Source: Holophaga foetida DSM 6591 (GTDB lineage Bacteria; Acidobacteriota; Holophagae; Holophagales; Holophagaceae). Taken from it: 64,000 bases of DNA. The notes beneath the pieces are model-generated. The model was not told the origin of the DNA. It searched no databases and saw only the letters and a list, made by a program, of their open reading frames with translations. Numbering within the stretch: position 1 is the stretch's first letter; each line of letters starts with the position of its first letter. Made by a program: the position numbers and the translations under genes. Where the stretch lies: positions 292,566 to 356,565 of the forward strand of contig NZ_KI912269.1 of assembly GCF_000242615.2 (NCBI RefSeq). The letters run 5' to 3'. Below are positions 46,497-56,877 of the stretch, one piece after another.

Positions 46497-48319
46497 CCTA
46501 ACCCTTGCCACGAGTTGCCGACCACCATGGAGCGCAGGCCAGCGGTGCCCGCTCCCAGGGGAAGGATACGCAGGCTTACTTGGCAGCCTGTCTCCTCCAG
46601 CTCCTTGGCCAGGGCCTCCTCCTGGGTCGCCAGGCGCTCGGGATGCTCAGTCCAGACCCTCGCGCGAAGATTCGTCCCGGAGAGTTCCAGGCCCAGGCGG
46701 GTATCTCCCAGATTGGAGAGATGGAGCCCCATGAATACCCGCCGGGTCTCGTCCTCAGGGCGCCCCTCATCAGGGGCGTCGGACTCCACCCAGAGCTGCA
46801 CCACCCCCTGGGGCAGCCAGGGGGCTGGAAGTTCGAAATAGGCCGTCCCCTCCTTGGCCTGGAGGGCGTGAAAAGGGGCTTCCCGAGGTGAGACCTGGGG
46901 ATCCGCCAGGGCCTCGACCGTGCCCCGAATCCATTTATTCCAGAAGGCTGGCTCCTCCAGGGGAGCTTGGGCAGCCGATGCCGCCCCTGGGCTTGACCCT
47001 TCCACGGCACGCTGGATGATCGCGGGGCTCGGCGCATCCTGGGCGGCGGCAGAGGACCGAACGAGGGATCGCGACGCCTCAGAACCAGAAGCCCGGGCAG
47101 TGGATTCCCCCCCACCGGCCCTGACCAGCAAATCCCGGAACCAAGATGTGAGCAGGGCCCGCTGGGACTTGGGGAAGTCCGGAGCCTGACGGACCAGGGC
47201 CTCGAAACGCTGAGCCAGTTCGAGGGTCACCGAACCGGCCTCCCGAAGCCTTGGATCAGGGAGCTCCTGGGGCACCGCCAGGGCTTCGGAGAAGGTGGAC
47301 TCCATCCAGGACCTCAGCCCCAAAGCCAAGGGCTGCCCTTCAGGGATGTTCAGGGCCTGGCGGAGGAATTCGGCCATCTTCGGCGGCAGGGAGGCTACCG
47401 CCTCCGGGAGCTTGGCGAGGAGTGCCGAAGGAAGGGGAACCGGGGACTGGACTGCCACAGGAGAGGCCATCGAGGGCGCGGCGAACTCAGAAGACGGCAC
47501 CATCTGCCCCCCGGCCTTGGAAAGAAGTCCCCGGAACCAAGCAGACAGGAAGTCCTGCTGGGCTTCAGGCACCGTCGAAGCCTGATGCATCATCCCGGTG
47601 AACGCCTGCACCACAACAGCCAGAACCTGACTCGCATCGGGAAGCGCCGCGGAGGACGCCTGAGTTGCTGGAGTCGACTGGCCCACAGGACTGCCATCCG
47701 GCATTCCGGCCCCAGGCTTCGGCAGGGCCGCCGGGCTCTCGATCCAGGTCTTCAGGGCTTGGCCAAGGGCTTGCCCTGAGGGAAGCCCCAGGGCCTGCCG
47801 CAAGGGCTGGGCGAGTTCCGCGGGCAGGGCCGCCACGGCCTCCTCGATCTGGGTCAGGGGCAGGGGCAGGGCCAGAGACCGGGATGGAACCGTGGATGTC
47901 ACGGACGCCAGTACCTGCTGAAGCATGCGAACCGTAGGTGCCAAGCTTTCAGCGTGCTCATCCCCCATGAGGCGGCTCAGAAGGGGCTGGGCCTCCCCCG
48001 TGAGGAGAGGCTGCAACAGCGCCGGAGAAGCCGGAGGTTTCGCTTCCTGGATCTGGAGACGCACCGCCCCTTCGACTTCCGAAAGGACTCTGACCATCAA
48101 CTGAGTTCCCTGGGCGAAGGGGAGTTCCCCCTGGGCCACCAAGACCTGACCGCTGGGCAGGACCAGTTGGGCCCCCTGGGGACCCATACCCTGGAAGGTC
48201 ATTTCCAGGCTCTGCCCCATGAGGGCGAGAAGATTCTGCTGGGTCCCCGCCCCGACCTGGGCGAGAAGAGCCCGCACCGCCTGGGGCTGCACAAGGGCAG
48301 TGAGGGGTGCGGCGTCCAT
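46493..48319 (-). CDS. fliK: Flagellar hook-length control protein FliK-like
   Basis: A 608-residue, Ala/Pro/Gln-rich protein. The long N-terminal and central part is low complexity with two approximate internal repeats ('LRQALGLPSGQALGQALKTW' versus 'LRQALNIPEGQPLALGLRSW', each followed by 'WFRGLL/WFRDLL'). The C-terminal 130 residues ('LHLSNLGDTRLGLELSGTNL') match the Flg_hook/FliK C-terminal domain, which switches the export gate. It is the last gene of a run with cheR and cheB. Confidence 0.75.
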   Translation of the reverse strand: MDAAPLTALVQPQAVRALLAQVGAGTQQNLLALMGQSLEMTFQGMGPQGAQLVLPSGQVLVAQGELPFAQGTQLMVRVLSEVEGAVRLQIQEAKPPASPALLQPLLTGEAQPLLSRLMGDEHAESLAPTVRMLQQVLASVTSTVPSRSLALPLPLTQIEEAVAALPAELAQPLRQALGLPSGQALGQALKTWIESPAALPKPGAGMPDGSPVGQSTPATQASSAALPDASQVLAVVVQAFTGMMHQASTVPEAQQDFLSAWFRGLLSKAGGQMVPSSEFAAPSMASPVAVQSPVPLPSALLAKLPEAVASLPPKMAEFLRQALNIPEGQPLALGLRSWMESTFSEALAVPQELPDPRLREAGSVTLELAQRFEALVRQAPDFPKSQRALLTSWFRDLLVRAGGGESTARASGSEASRSLVRSSAAAQDAPSPAIIQRAVEGSSPGAASAAQAPLEEPAFWNKWIRGTVEALADPQVSPREAPFHALQAKEGTAYFELPAPWLPQGVVQLWVESDAPDEGRPEDETRRVFMGLHLSNLGDTRLGLELSGTNLRARVWTEHPERLATQEEALAKELEETGCQVSLRILPLGAGTAGLRSMVVGNSWQGLG

Positions 48320-49420
48320 TCAGATCTGGAAGTGCCGACGGAGGATGGCCGCCATTTCCGGAAGGGGGGCGACCTGATCGACACAGCCCCGCTCGAAGGC
48401 CGCCCGGGGCATGCCGTAGACCACACAGGATTCCTCGGCCTCGGACAGGGTGTGGGCCCCCCTGGCCTTCAGCATTTCCATGCCCTTGGCGCCATCCGCA
48501 CCCATGCCCGTGAGGATCATGGCCAGGACCTGCCGGGTGCAGTGCTCGGCCACGCTCTGGAACATCACATCCACACTGGGGCGATGGAGGGTGCTGGCGG
48601 GCTCGGGGCTCAACTCCAGGAGGCCCTGGGGTCCGCGCTGACGGTAGAGCATATGCTGCCCTCCGGGGGCGATGTAGACCGTCCCGGGGCGAAGCAGTTC
48701 CCCGTGCTCGGCCTCCTTGACCTCCACCTGGCTGATGGCATTTAGCCGCTCAGCGAAGGGCTTGGTGAAGGTGCCGGGCATGTGCTGCACGATAAGGCAG
48801 GGGACCGGCAGAGCCTTGGGAATGGCCGGCAGGAGATCCTGGAGCGCCTTGGGGCCGCCAGTGGAGCAACCGATGACCAGAAGCTCGGCGCGGGGGGAGG
48901 AGGCCAAGACGCCTCCAGAGGGGGCAGGACGATGAACCGGTGCAGGGGCCAGGGGTGCCCCGGGAAGGGGCCGAGTGGGGAGAGGAGCAGGAGCCGCGGG
49001 TCTGGTCTTGCGGAACTTGGGACTGCGGGCCAGCTTGCGCACCTTCTCCTGAAGGTCCTGCTGAATCTGGAACATCGATGCACTAGCCAGACTGCTCTCC
49101 TTGGGGATGAAATCCAGGGCACCGAAGGCCAGGGCCTCCAGGGTGGCGGTGGCCCCCTCCTGGGTGAGGCTGGAAACCATGAGCACCGGCAGGGGGCACT
49201 CCACCATGATCCGCTTCAGGCAGGCGAGCCCGTCCATGCGGGGCATCTCCACATCAAGGGTCACGATATCCGGCTTCAATTCCTTGATCTTGTCCAGGGC
49301 GTCCAGTCCGTCCCGGGCGCTACCCACCACCTGGATGTCCTCCGCCGCCACGAGCATCCGCTCCAGGGCTTTGCGCATGAAAGGGCTGTCATCCACGATG
49401 AGGACACGAATGGGATCCAT
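48320..49420 (-). CDS. cheB: Chemotaxis protein-glutamate methylesterase CheB
   Basis: A 366-residue enzyme: receiver domain (1-125, 'VLIVDDSPFMRKAL', Asp in 'VTLDVEMPRMDG'), a Pro-rich linker (about 135-180) and the methylesterase with Ser in 'IGCSTGGPKAL', His in 'IVQHMPGTFT' and Asp in 'GMGADGAKGM'. It removes methyl groups from chemoreceptors. fliK begins on the next base. Confidence 0.96.
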   Translation of the reverse strand: MDPIRVLIVDDSPFMRKALERMLVAAEDIQVVGSARDGLDALDKIKELKPDIVTLDVEMPRMDGLACLKRIMVECPLPVLMVSSLTQEGATATLEALAFGALDFIPKESSLASASMFQIQQDLQEKVRKLARSPKFRKTRPAAPAPLPTRPLPGAPLAPAPVHRPAPSGGVLASSPRAELLVIGCSTGGPKALQDLLPAIPKALPVPCLIVQHMPGTFTKPFAERLNAISQVEVKEAEHGELLRPGTVYIAPGGQHMLYRQRGPQGLLELSPEPASTLHRPSVDVMFQSVAEHCTRQVLAMILTGMGADGAKGMEMLKARGAHTLSEAEESCVVYGMPRAAFERGCVDQVAPLPEMAAILRRHFQI

Positions 49421-49423
49421 TAT

Positions 49424-50278
49424 TTATTCCTGAAAAGCAAGTTTGACAAAGGTGATGGCATGATCCAGTTCATCATCGACCCCGAAGGTCAGCCGTTCCA
49501 GATCCAGGTCGTCCGTCAAGGGACCGAAGACGGTCTGGAAGGCGGGAAGTGCCTCAAGGCTGAAGCGAAGTTCCTCATCATAAGGCCCATTGGGCATCCT
49601 GGAACGCACCAGGAGGTCACTGAGATGGATCAGGCTGGAGAGGAACTCGCCCTCGACCGGTTCGTGGTGGTCACGAATGACTTCCACCTGCGTCTCGGTG
49701 AAATTCCACCGGAGGGCCACGAGGGCGCCCACCCGGCCGTGGTCGATCCCCAGGATCCGCCGCTCCGCGGCCACCCCCTCCTCCCCTTCCCGGACCGCAG
49801 CCACCACGGGTCCGTACTCCTCCGTGAAGCAGCGATCCAGGGCGATCTTCCCGATATCGTGCAGCAGGCCGACCAGGAATGCCGTCTCGGCCATCTGGTT
49901 CTTCCGCTGGAGTCGGCAGATTCCCTTGGCGGTGATGGCCACCGCCACGGAATGCTGCCAGAGAAGGATCGGATCGAAGGTCGTGGCAGTGCGGAAGGTG
50001 CGGATGATGGCAGCGGTGCGCCCGAGGTTCAGGACCGCATCGAAGCCCAGGCGCAGCACGGCCGTCTGCAGATCCGAAGCCGGGCGATCCCCCTGGTAGA
50101 GGGCGGAATTGGCCAGTCGGAGCATGCTTGCCGATAGGGGAGGATCCTTCGCGAGGATCCCCAGGATGCGGTCCACCGTGCAACGATCGTCAGATACCGC
50201 CTGCCCCAGAGAGACAATGGTGGTCGGAAGGCTCGGAAGGGACTGCACCCTTTGCCCAACGAGGTCAGCGGTTATCAT
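49424..50278 (-). CDS. HDOD domain protein 1
   Basis: A 284-residue HDOD protein ('LPSLPTTIVSLGQAVSDD' start, 'LRLANSALYQG', 'AFLVGLLHDIGKIALD'). The HD-like residues 'HDIGK' remain in the middle, although most HDOD proteins have no known catalysis; they act in signalling. It lies in tandem with another HDOD gene, 2 bases away, between cheR and cheB. Confidence 0.88.
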   Translation of the reverse strand: MITADLVGQRVQSLPSLPTTIVSLGQAVSDDRCTVDRILGILAKDPPLSASMLRLANSALYQGDRPASDLQTAVLRLGFDAVLNLGRTAAIIRTFRTATTFDPILLWQHSVAVAITAKGICRLQRKNQMAETAFLVGLLHDIGKIALDRCFTEEYGPVVAAVREGEEGVAAERRILGIDHGRVGALVALRWNFTETQVEVIRDHHEPVEGEFLSSLIHLSDLLVRSRMPNGPYDEELRFSLEALPAFQTVFGPLTDDLDLERLTFGVDDELDHAITFVKLAFQE

Positions 50279-50280
50279 GG

Positions 50281-51129
50281 CTAGAGACCTTTTATGATTG
50301 ATTTATCCATTTCCAACATTTCCAGCACGGTTTCACGATGGGGTTCCAAAGATTCCGGCGTCACTCCCAGCACTTCCATGGCCTGGGCGGTGGCGGCAGA
50401 CAGAGTCTCGGGCTTGCCGATTCCAGCACCCTGATCGAGGGCAATCTGGTTCCCCAGCGCCACCAGGGCTGCCAGGGGCTGGTTCTCCTTGGGGGCGTGG
50501 GCCGGATCGTGGTGCCAACGGACCGCGTCTTCCAGGCTGGAAGCCAGGTTCCAGGAGTGAAGCAGGGCCTCGCCGACCATAGCGTGGTCGAAACCGAAGG
50601 TGTCCAGCTCCAGCTGCAGGCCATCACACCGCTCGTTGTAGACCGTCTTGACCAGGGAGACGTAGCGTTCAGGAAACTTGAGGGCCATCACCGACTTCCC
50701 GATGTCGTGCATCAGGCCGGAGATGAAGACCTCTTCGGCCCTGGGGAAGCGGAGGCAGCGCCCGAAGGCCCGGCCCGCCATGGCTGCGGTGAGGGCGTGC
50801 TCCCAGAGGAGCCGCTCCTGGAGGCCGGCGGCACCGCGACTGTAGAGATTCTTGGCGCTGGAGGCGATGACCACGCTCTTGATGGTGGAAAAGCCCAGGG
50901 TCATGATGGCCTGGGTCAAGGTGGTGACCTCCCGGACCATCCCGAACATGGCAGAATTGGAGATCTTCAGGATCTGGGCGGTAAGCGCCTGGTCCGTGGA
51001 AATGACCTTCTGGAGATCATCCATGGAGGCATCGGGATCCGCCGCCAAGCGGAGCACCTGGGCTGCAACCTGGGGAAGAGGAGGCAGGTCACCGAGGTTC
51101 GCGATGAGTTCCTGTGGGGTGATGGGCAT
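50281..51129 (-). CDS. HDOD domain protein 2
   Basis: A 282-residue HDOD protein ('LGDLPPLPQVAAQVLRLAAD', 'ILKISNSAMFGM', 'FISGLMHDIGKSVMAL'). It resembles HDOD 1 in layout, but its sequence differs a good deal, so the duplication is old. GAGG is 7 bases before the ATG. In the chemotaxis run it may be a motility regulator. Confidence 0.88.
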   Translation of the reverse strand: MPITPQELIANLGDLPPLPQVAAQVLRLAADPDASMDDLQKVISTDQALTAQILKISNSAMFGMVREVTTLTQAIMTLGFSTIKSVVIASSAKNLYSRGAAGLQERLLWEHALTAAMAGRAFGRCLRFPRAEEVFISGLMHDIGKSVMALKFPERYVSLVKTVYNERCDGLQLELDTFGFDHAMVGEALLHSWNLASSLEDAVRWHHDPAHAPKENQPLAALVALGNQIALDQGAGIGKPETLSAATAQAMEVLGVTPESLEPHRETVLEMLEMDKSIIKGL

Positions 51130-51143
51130 GGGTTTTCCTCGTA

Positions 51144-51998
51144 TCAGCTGCGTTTACGGTAGCCCATGGCCTTGCTGAAATGCATCAGTTCGAATCCCGC
51201 ATTGAACGAGTGGATGGACTCGCTGTGTCCCACGAGCAGGTAGCTCTTGGGTTGAAGCTGTTCGAAAAAGCCTTTGAGCACTTTGATCTTCACCTGTTCG
51301 TCGAAATAGATCAGCACATTTCGGCAGAAGATGATGTCGAAGGAGCCCAGGGTTCGGTACCCGGGGTAGTCCACCAGGTTGAAGTTCTTGAACTGGATCA
51401 TCTGTTTGAGTTCGGGCCGGGCCTCGAAACTTTCCGGCCCCTTCGCGATAAAGTGCTGCTTGACCTGAGTCGGGGTGAGGTTGCGCAGGGTGTAGCTGCC
51501 GTAGTTCCCCTCCCGGGCCTGGGCGAGCACCTTCTCGCTGATATCCGTAGCGATGATCTCCACCGACATGCCCCGGAGGAGCGTGTCCTTGGCCTCCTGG
51601 CAGACCATCGCCAGGGTGTAGGGTTCCTCGCCGGACGAGCATGCGGCAGACCAGATCCTGAACTTGCTGCTCATCCGCGCCTTGGCCAGGGCCACCGCAT
51701 CCGGCAGGACGATCTTCTGGAAGGCTTCGATCTGGGGCGGATTGCGCCAGAAGCTCGTCTCATTGGTGGTGATCTCGTTGAAGAGGAGCTTCATCTCGTC
51801 CCGCCCCTGGGCCCCCTGGAGGACGTCCAGATAGGTCTTGTAGGACTTGAGATTCAGTTCCCCGATCCGGCGGTTGAGGCGATTCTCCAGGAAATACTGC
51901 TTGGACTCGCTGAACCAGATCCCGCACCGGGCATAGATGAAATCCCTCATGGCCAGGAATTCCTGGGGAGTCATCTGCTGTGTCATCAGTGAGGCCAT
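51144..51998 (-). CDS. cheR: Chemotaxis protein methyltransferase CheR
   Basis: A 284-residue SAM-dependent enzyme that methylates chemoreceptors. N-terminal helical domain ('FIYARCGIWFSESKQYFLENR') and the SAM fold with 'WSAACSSGEEPYTLAM', 'IATDISEKVLAQA' and 'IIFCRNVLIYFD'. ATG 51998 has AAGGGG 6 bases upstream and is preferred over an in-frame TTG at 52004. It is the first gene of the cheR-HDOD-HDOD-cheB-fliK operon. Confidence 0.95.
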   Translation of the reverse strand: MASLMTQQMTPQEFLAMRDFIYARCGIWFSESKQYFLENRLNRRIGELNLKSYKTYLDVLQGAQGRDEMKLLFNEITTNETSFWRNPPQIEAFQKIVLPDAVALAKARMSSKFRIWSAACSSGEEPYTLAMVCQEAKDTLLRGMSVEIIATDISEKVLAQAREGNYGSYTLRNLTPTQVKQHFIAKGPESFEARPELKQMIQFKNFNLVDYPGYRTLGSFDIIFCRNVLIYFDEQVKIKVLKGFFEQLQPKSYLLVGHSESIHSFNAGFELMHFSKAMGYRKRS

Positions 51999-52056
51999 GC
52001 TCAACCCCTTCCAGCAAGATCGGCCTGGGACGGCAGGACGTTAATTCAGAGTGAAG

Positions 52057-52422
52057 TCAGTCCTCAAGGATTACCACAGCAAAGGCCATTCCGCCATCAT
52101 GCGACACGCTCCCGTGAAGATGATGGATCCCCCGGTTTCCCAACAGTTCCGCGACTCCCCCCTCCGCTCGGAGGACCCCGTCCCTAAACCTCAAACCGCG
52201 CCAGTCCCAGCCGTCCAACCCCTGCCCCAGGGCCTTCCCGAAGGCCTCACGAAGGGCCCAACGCCCGGCCATCCGCTCCGGCAGCCGCTTGCGGTTGCCC
52301 CCCAGCAGAAGCTCGGCTTCCTCCGGGTGGAGCACTCGCAGCAGGGCCTTTTCGCCATAGCGGTCGATCATCCTCTCCCACCGAGCCGCGGGACAGATGT
52401 CCGTTCCCAATCCCATGATCAT
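52057..52422 (-). CDS. acpS: Holo-[acyl-carrier-protein] synthase
   Basis: A 121-residue enzyme that puts the phosphopantetheine arm on acyl carrier protein. Visible motifs are 'MGLGTDICPAARWERM' (Mg-binding Asp), 'RWALREAFGKALG' (usual WAxKEAxxKALG) and 'SVSHDGGMAFAVVILE'. ATG 52422 has GGAGG 8 bases upstream; a GTG at 52431 lies on the ribosome site and is unlikely. Confidence 0.88.
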   Translation of the reverse strand: MIMGLGTDICPAARWERMIDRYGEKALLRVLHPEEAELLLGGNRKRLPERMAGRWALREAFGKALGQGLDGWDWRGLRFRDGVLRAEGGVAELLGNRGIHHLHGSVSHDGGMAFAVVILED

Positions 52423-52451
52423 GCGGCCCACCTCCCCGTCTGATCCTGATC

Positions 52452-52481
52452 ACTATGCCCCCCGCTTATAGGGGCATTAGT
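52452..52481. promoter_or_regulatory. Inverted repeat upstream of the oxidoreductase operon
   Basis: ACTATGCCCC (52452-52461) and GGGGCATTAGT (52471-52481) form a 10 bp stem with one bulged T and a 9-base loop. A second hairpin, GCCCGGA/TCCGGGC, is at about 52517-52535. Either could be an operator or leader element; no clear promoter is seen in 52423-52596. Confidence 0.4.
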
Positions 52482-52596
52482 GCCCAGGACAACTGCACTT
52501 GTGACATCATTCTAGTCGCCCGGAACCCTCCGGGCACCGAGGCCGGGACCCACCCTCACTATTCCAGGCAAGCCTCCGGAAACAAGGAGTCTTTGA

Positions 52597-53991
52597 ATGT
52601 CGCAAGCCAATACAAGACCCAAACCCTTTCTACTGCCGGACTATTGCAAGGGATGCGGTCGATGCGTGCATGTATGCGTCCAGGGCTGCATCTCCTTCAC
52701 CCAGGAGATCAATCCCCTGACCGGCATGGTACCCGTGACGCTTGACCTGGCCAAATGCACGGGCTGTGGCCTCTGCATCGAAGCCTGTCCCGAGCCCTAT
52801 GGCCTCAAGGCCATGGAGGCAGGGGAGAGCTTCGAGCTCCAGGATCCCGCCACCCTCTTCGGTGCCAGAAGGAGTACAGCCCCCGAGCCGGTGGACATCC
52901 CAGGTCGAGTCATCCCCATGCCCTCCAGCGAGCCCCTGGTCATCAAGGGCACCTATGCCGCGGCCCTGGGCGCCCTCATGGCGGGCTGCCGCCACGTCTT
53001 CGGCTATCCCATCACCCCCTCCACGGAAGGGGCCGAGCTGATGGCCAAGCTCCTGCCCAAGATGGACGGCTTCTACCTGCAAGCGGTCTCCGAGGTCGCA
53101 ACGGTCTACCACATGTACGGCTGCGGCGGCGCCGGCCTCCCCAGCCTGACCTTCACCTCCAGCCCAGGCCTATCCCTGATGCTGGAGGGCATTTCCTACA
53201 TGATCGCGGCCGAATTGCCAGGCGTATTCATCGACATCATGCGGGGCGGCCCCGGCCTCGGCAACATCGGCCCGGATCAGGGCGATGTGAAGCTGGCCTG
53301 CCGGGGCCTCGGTCATGGCAACACCCACGCCATCACCCTCATGCCCAGCACACCCCAGGAGATGCTTGACCTGACCTACCTAGCCTTCGAACTCAGCTTC
53401 AAATACCGCAACCCGGTCATGGTGATGGCGGACGGTTACCTCGGCCAGATGACAGGCAAGGTGAAACTGCCGGATCACATGGTGGAGCCCGGGCTACCCG
53501 CCTGGGGCGTCTATGGCGATCTGAACCATCGCGGGAACCTGAACAGCTCCGTGTTCCTGGACGAAGCGACCATGGAGACCCGCAACCTCAAGCTCTTCGA
53601 CAAGTATGAGCAGATGAAGTCCGAGGCCCGAGCCGAGTGCTTCCAGGCTGAGGATGCAGAAATCCTGCTGGTGGCCTGCAACACCCCCTCCCGGGCCTCC
53701 AAGGGCGCCGCCCAGAAACTGCGGGAGCAGGGCGCCCGGGTCGGCCTATTCCGGCCCATCACCATCTGGCCCTTCCCCATTGAACAGCTGCTGCCCCTGC
53801 TGCCCCGCCTCAAGCAGATCGTGGTGGTGGAAGCCAGCAAGAACCAGATTGAGGACGAACTCCGCCTCGCCCTCAGCCATGCGGGGATCACGGATCCCCC
53901 GCCCATCACCCATGTCCAGCGCTACGGAGGCATCCTGCCCAAGGAGAACGAAGTCGTGGCCCATGTCCAGAATCTGTTGGGGAGGGCCTGA
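52597..53991 (+). CDS. 2-oxoacid:ferredoxin oxidoreductase, ferredoxin-alpha fusion
   Basis: A 464-residue protein. Residues 15-75 hold a 2x[4Fe-4S] ferredoxin (CKGCGRCVHVC and CTGCGLCIEACP), normally a separate delta subunit. The rest is the alpha subunit of the KorA/VorB type ('GTYAAALGALMAGCRHVFGYPITPSTEG', 'SPGLSLMLEGISYMI', 'FRPITIWPFP'). With the next gene it would convert a 2-oxoacid plus CoA to acyl-CoA, CO2 and reduced ferredoxin. Whether the substrate is 2-oxoglutarate or branched 2-oxoacids cannot be told. Confidence 0.88.
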   Translation: MSQANTRPKPFLLPDYCKGCGRCVHVCVQGCISFTQEINPLTGMVPVTLDLAKCTGCGLCIEACPEPYGLKAMEAGESFELQDPATLFGARRSTAPEPVDIPGRVIPMPSSEPLVIKGTYAAALGALMAGCRHVFGYPITPSTEGAELMAKLLPKMDGFYLQAVSEVATVYHMYGCGGAGLPSLTFTSSPGLSLMLEGISYMIAAELPGVFIDIMRGGPGLGNIGPDQGDVKLACRGLGHGNTHAITLMPSTPQEMLDLTYLAFELSFKYRNPVMVMADGYLGQMTGKVKLPDHMVEPGLPAWGVYGDLNHRGNLNSSVFLDEATMETRNLKLFDKYEQMKSEARAECFQAEDAEILLVACNTPSRASKGAAQKLREQGARVGLFRPITIWPFPIEQLLPLLPRLKQIVVVEASKNQIEDELRLALSHAGITDPPPITHVQRYGGILPKENEVVAHVQNLLGRA

Positions 53992-53993
53992 CC

Positions 53994-55421
53994 GTGTCCG
54001 ACGCCTTCTATGGAACCTTTGACCGCCACAACGAGGGGAAGGGCCTGAAGGGCCACACCACCCACTACTGTGCGGGGTGCGGCCACGGTCTGGCCCACAA
54101 GTATCTGGCCGAGGCCATCGACGAACTGGGCATCCAGGACCAGACCGTCACCGTCAATCCCGTGGGCTGTGCCGCCTTCCTGCACTTCTACCTCGATACC
54201 GGCCACAGCTCCACGGCCCATGGCCGCGCCGCCGCCACGGCGGTGGGGCACAAGGTGGCCAACCCCGATGCCATGGTGGTCTGCTACCAGGGCGACGGCG
54301 ACCTCGCCGCCATCGGCCTCGCGGAGACCATCGCCACGGCCCAGCTGGGCCTTCCCATCACCGTCCTATTCATCAACAACGCCATCTATGGCATGACCGG
54401 TGGTCAGATGGCCCCCACGACCCTGATGGGGCAGATCACCACCACCTCCCCCGACGGGCGGGACCGCCTCACCGGTGGCCCCATCCGCATGGCCGAGCTC
54501 ATCGCCCAGCTGGACGGGCCGGTCTACGTGGAGCGAGTGGCCCTCTTCAGTCCCGCCGAGCGCAAGAAGGCCAAGCGGGCCATCAAGAAGGCCCTGCTGA
54601 TGCAGAAAGAGCGCCGGGGTTACGCCTTCGTCGAGGTTCTGGCCGAGTGCCCCACCCACTTCAAGACCACTCCGGAGAAGGCCATGGAGTGGGTCAAGGA
54701 GCAGATGGTCCCAATCTACCCCCTGGGGGTGAAGAAGGACGCCAACTTCGAGCCCTGGTTCGAGATGCCGAAGCCCACCTTCGACCCGGCCACCTTCCTG
54801 AAGGCCGTCGGCGCAAGTTCCGAGAAGCCCGCTGGATTCTGCAAGGGCTTCCCGACCCACATCCATGCCACGGACATCAGCCTCAAGCTGGCGGGCTCCG
54901 GCGGTGACGGGGCCCAGACCGTGGCCATGCTCATCGCCAAGGCCGCCATCAATGAGGGCTTTGACGGCACCCACATCCCCGCCTACGGCCCCGAGAGCCG
55001 CGGCGGCACCAGCTACGCAGATGTCCACGTGGCCCTGGAGGAGGTCCACAACCCCGCCAGCCCGAACCCGGACATCTTCGTGGCCTTCAATGCCCCCAGC
55101 CTTGCCAAGTTCGGCCACACCGTACGCCCCGGCGGCACCATCATCTATGACAGCGCCGTAGCCAAGGACGTCAAGCCCGTGGACCCCACAGTGCGGGTCG
55201 TGGGCGTGCCCTTCACGGACATCGCCGCCGGGCTCGGCAAGATGGTGGTGAAGAACATCGTGGCCCTGGGTGCCCTCCAAGCCGCCACGGAAATCTTCCC
55301 CCAGGAGACCCTCCTGGCCACCCTCCGCGACACCCTCAAGGAGAAGGCCGCCCTGATCCCCCTGAACGAGAAGGCCTTCGCCATGGGCGCAGAGGCGGCC
55401 CGGGAAGCGATGAAAAAATAA
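53994..55421 (+). CDS. 2-oxoacid:ferredoxin oxidoreductase, beta-gamma fusion
   Basis: A 475-residue protein. Residues 1-270 are the TPP-binding beta subunit ('HYCAGCGHGLAHKYLAEA', 'VVCYQGDGDLAAIGLAET' with GDGD, 'NNAIYGMTGGQMAPTT'). Residues 290-475 are the gamma subunit ('LAGSGGDGAQTVAMLIAKAA', 'PAYGPESRGGTSYADV'). GTG start 2 bases after the previous stop. With the ferredoxin-alpha gene this packs the usual four subunits into two proteins. Confidence 0.9.
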   Translation: MSDAFYGTFDRHNEGKGLKGHTTHYCAGCGHGLAHKYLAEAIDELGIQDQTVTVNPVGCAAFLHFYLDTGHSSTAHGRAAATAVGHKVANPDAMVVCYQGDGDLAAIGLAETIATAQLGLPITVLFINNAIYGMTGGQMAPTTLMGQITTTSPDGRDRLTGGPIRMAELIAQLDGPVYVERVALFSPAERKKAKRAIKKALLMQKERRGYAFVEVLAECPTHFKTTPEKAMEWVKEQMVPIYPLGVKKDANFEPWFEMPKPTFDPATFLKAVGASSEKPAGFCKGFPTHIHATDISLKLAGSGGDGAQTVAMLIAKAAINEGFDGTHIPAYGPESRGGTSYADVHVALEEVHNPASPNPDIFVAFNAPSLAKFGHTVRPGGTIIYDSAVAKDVKPVDPTVRVVGVPFTDIAAGLGKMVVKNIVALGALQAATEIFPQETLLATLRDTLKEKAALIPLNEKAFAMGAEAAREAMKK

Positions 55422-55556
55422 TTCAACCACGAAGACACAAAGGGCACGAAGGAACACAAAGAAAGGCCAGAAAAGCGGAAGGGGGTGCCCACGTGGAGCA
55501 CCCCCTTCCGCTTTTCTTCGTGTTTCTTCCAGACTTCGTGTCTCCGTGGTGGAATT
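55420..55556. repeat. CACGAAG-type palindrome with a strong central terminator
   Basis: Outer arms AATTCAACCACGAAGACACAA (from 55420) and CTTCGTGTCTCCGTGGTGGAATT (55533-55555) are inverse copies. The centre is a perfect 18 bp stem (55471-55488 with 55498-55515; loop 9) ending in TTTT, a terminator for both strands between the oxidoreductase and metK genes, which converge here. Confidence 0.88.
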
Positions 55557-55562
55557 CCGCTT

Positions 55563-56705
<1,143 letters not shown>

Positions 56706-56784
56706 TCTGGATCTCCGTTCGCAAGGGGCGGGAGAGCGGAACTGCCTTCCCGTGGGCGCGACGCGCGCTTGACCCCCACTGGCA

Positions 56785-56812
56785 TTGTTATCTTGCAGGA
56801 AAATGGGGTCAA
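56785..56812 (-). promoter_or_regulatory. Probable metK promoter inside an inverted repeat
   Basis: On the minus strand TTGACC (56812-56807), 16 bases, TAACAA (56790-56785). The -35 lies in one arm of a 9 bp inverted repeat, CTTGACCCC (56768-56776) and GGGGTCAAG (56805-56813), which places the same TTGACC on both strands; the repeat may be a regulator site. Confidence 0.6.
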
Positions 56813-56877
56813 GGCTAACATGGGCCGTCACGATACCAAGAATTCGGTATTCATCTTCCCGACATGGAGCCTTACCT

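Noticed and set aside
56706..56877. A SAM riboswitch before metK
   Set aside because: The region has a promoter and an inverted repeat, but no SAM-I/II/IV aptamer core could be recognised.
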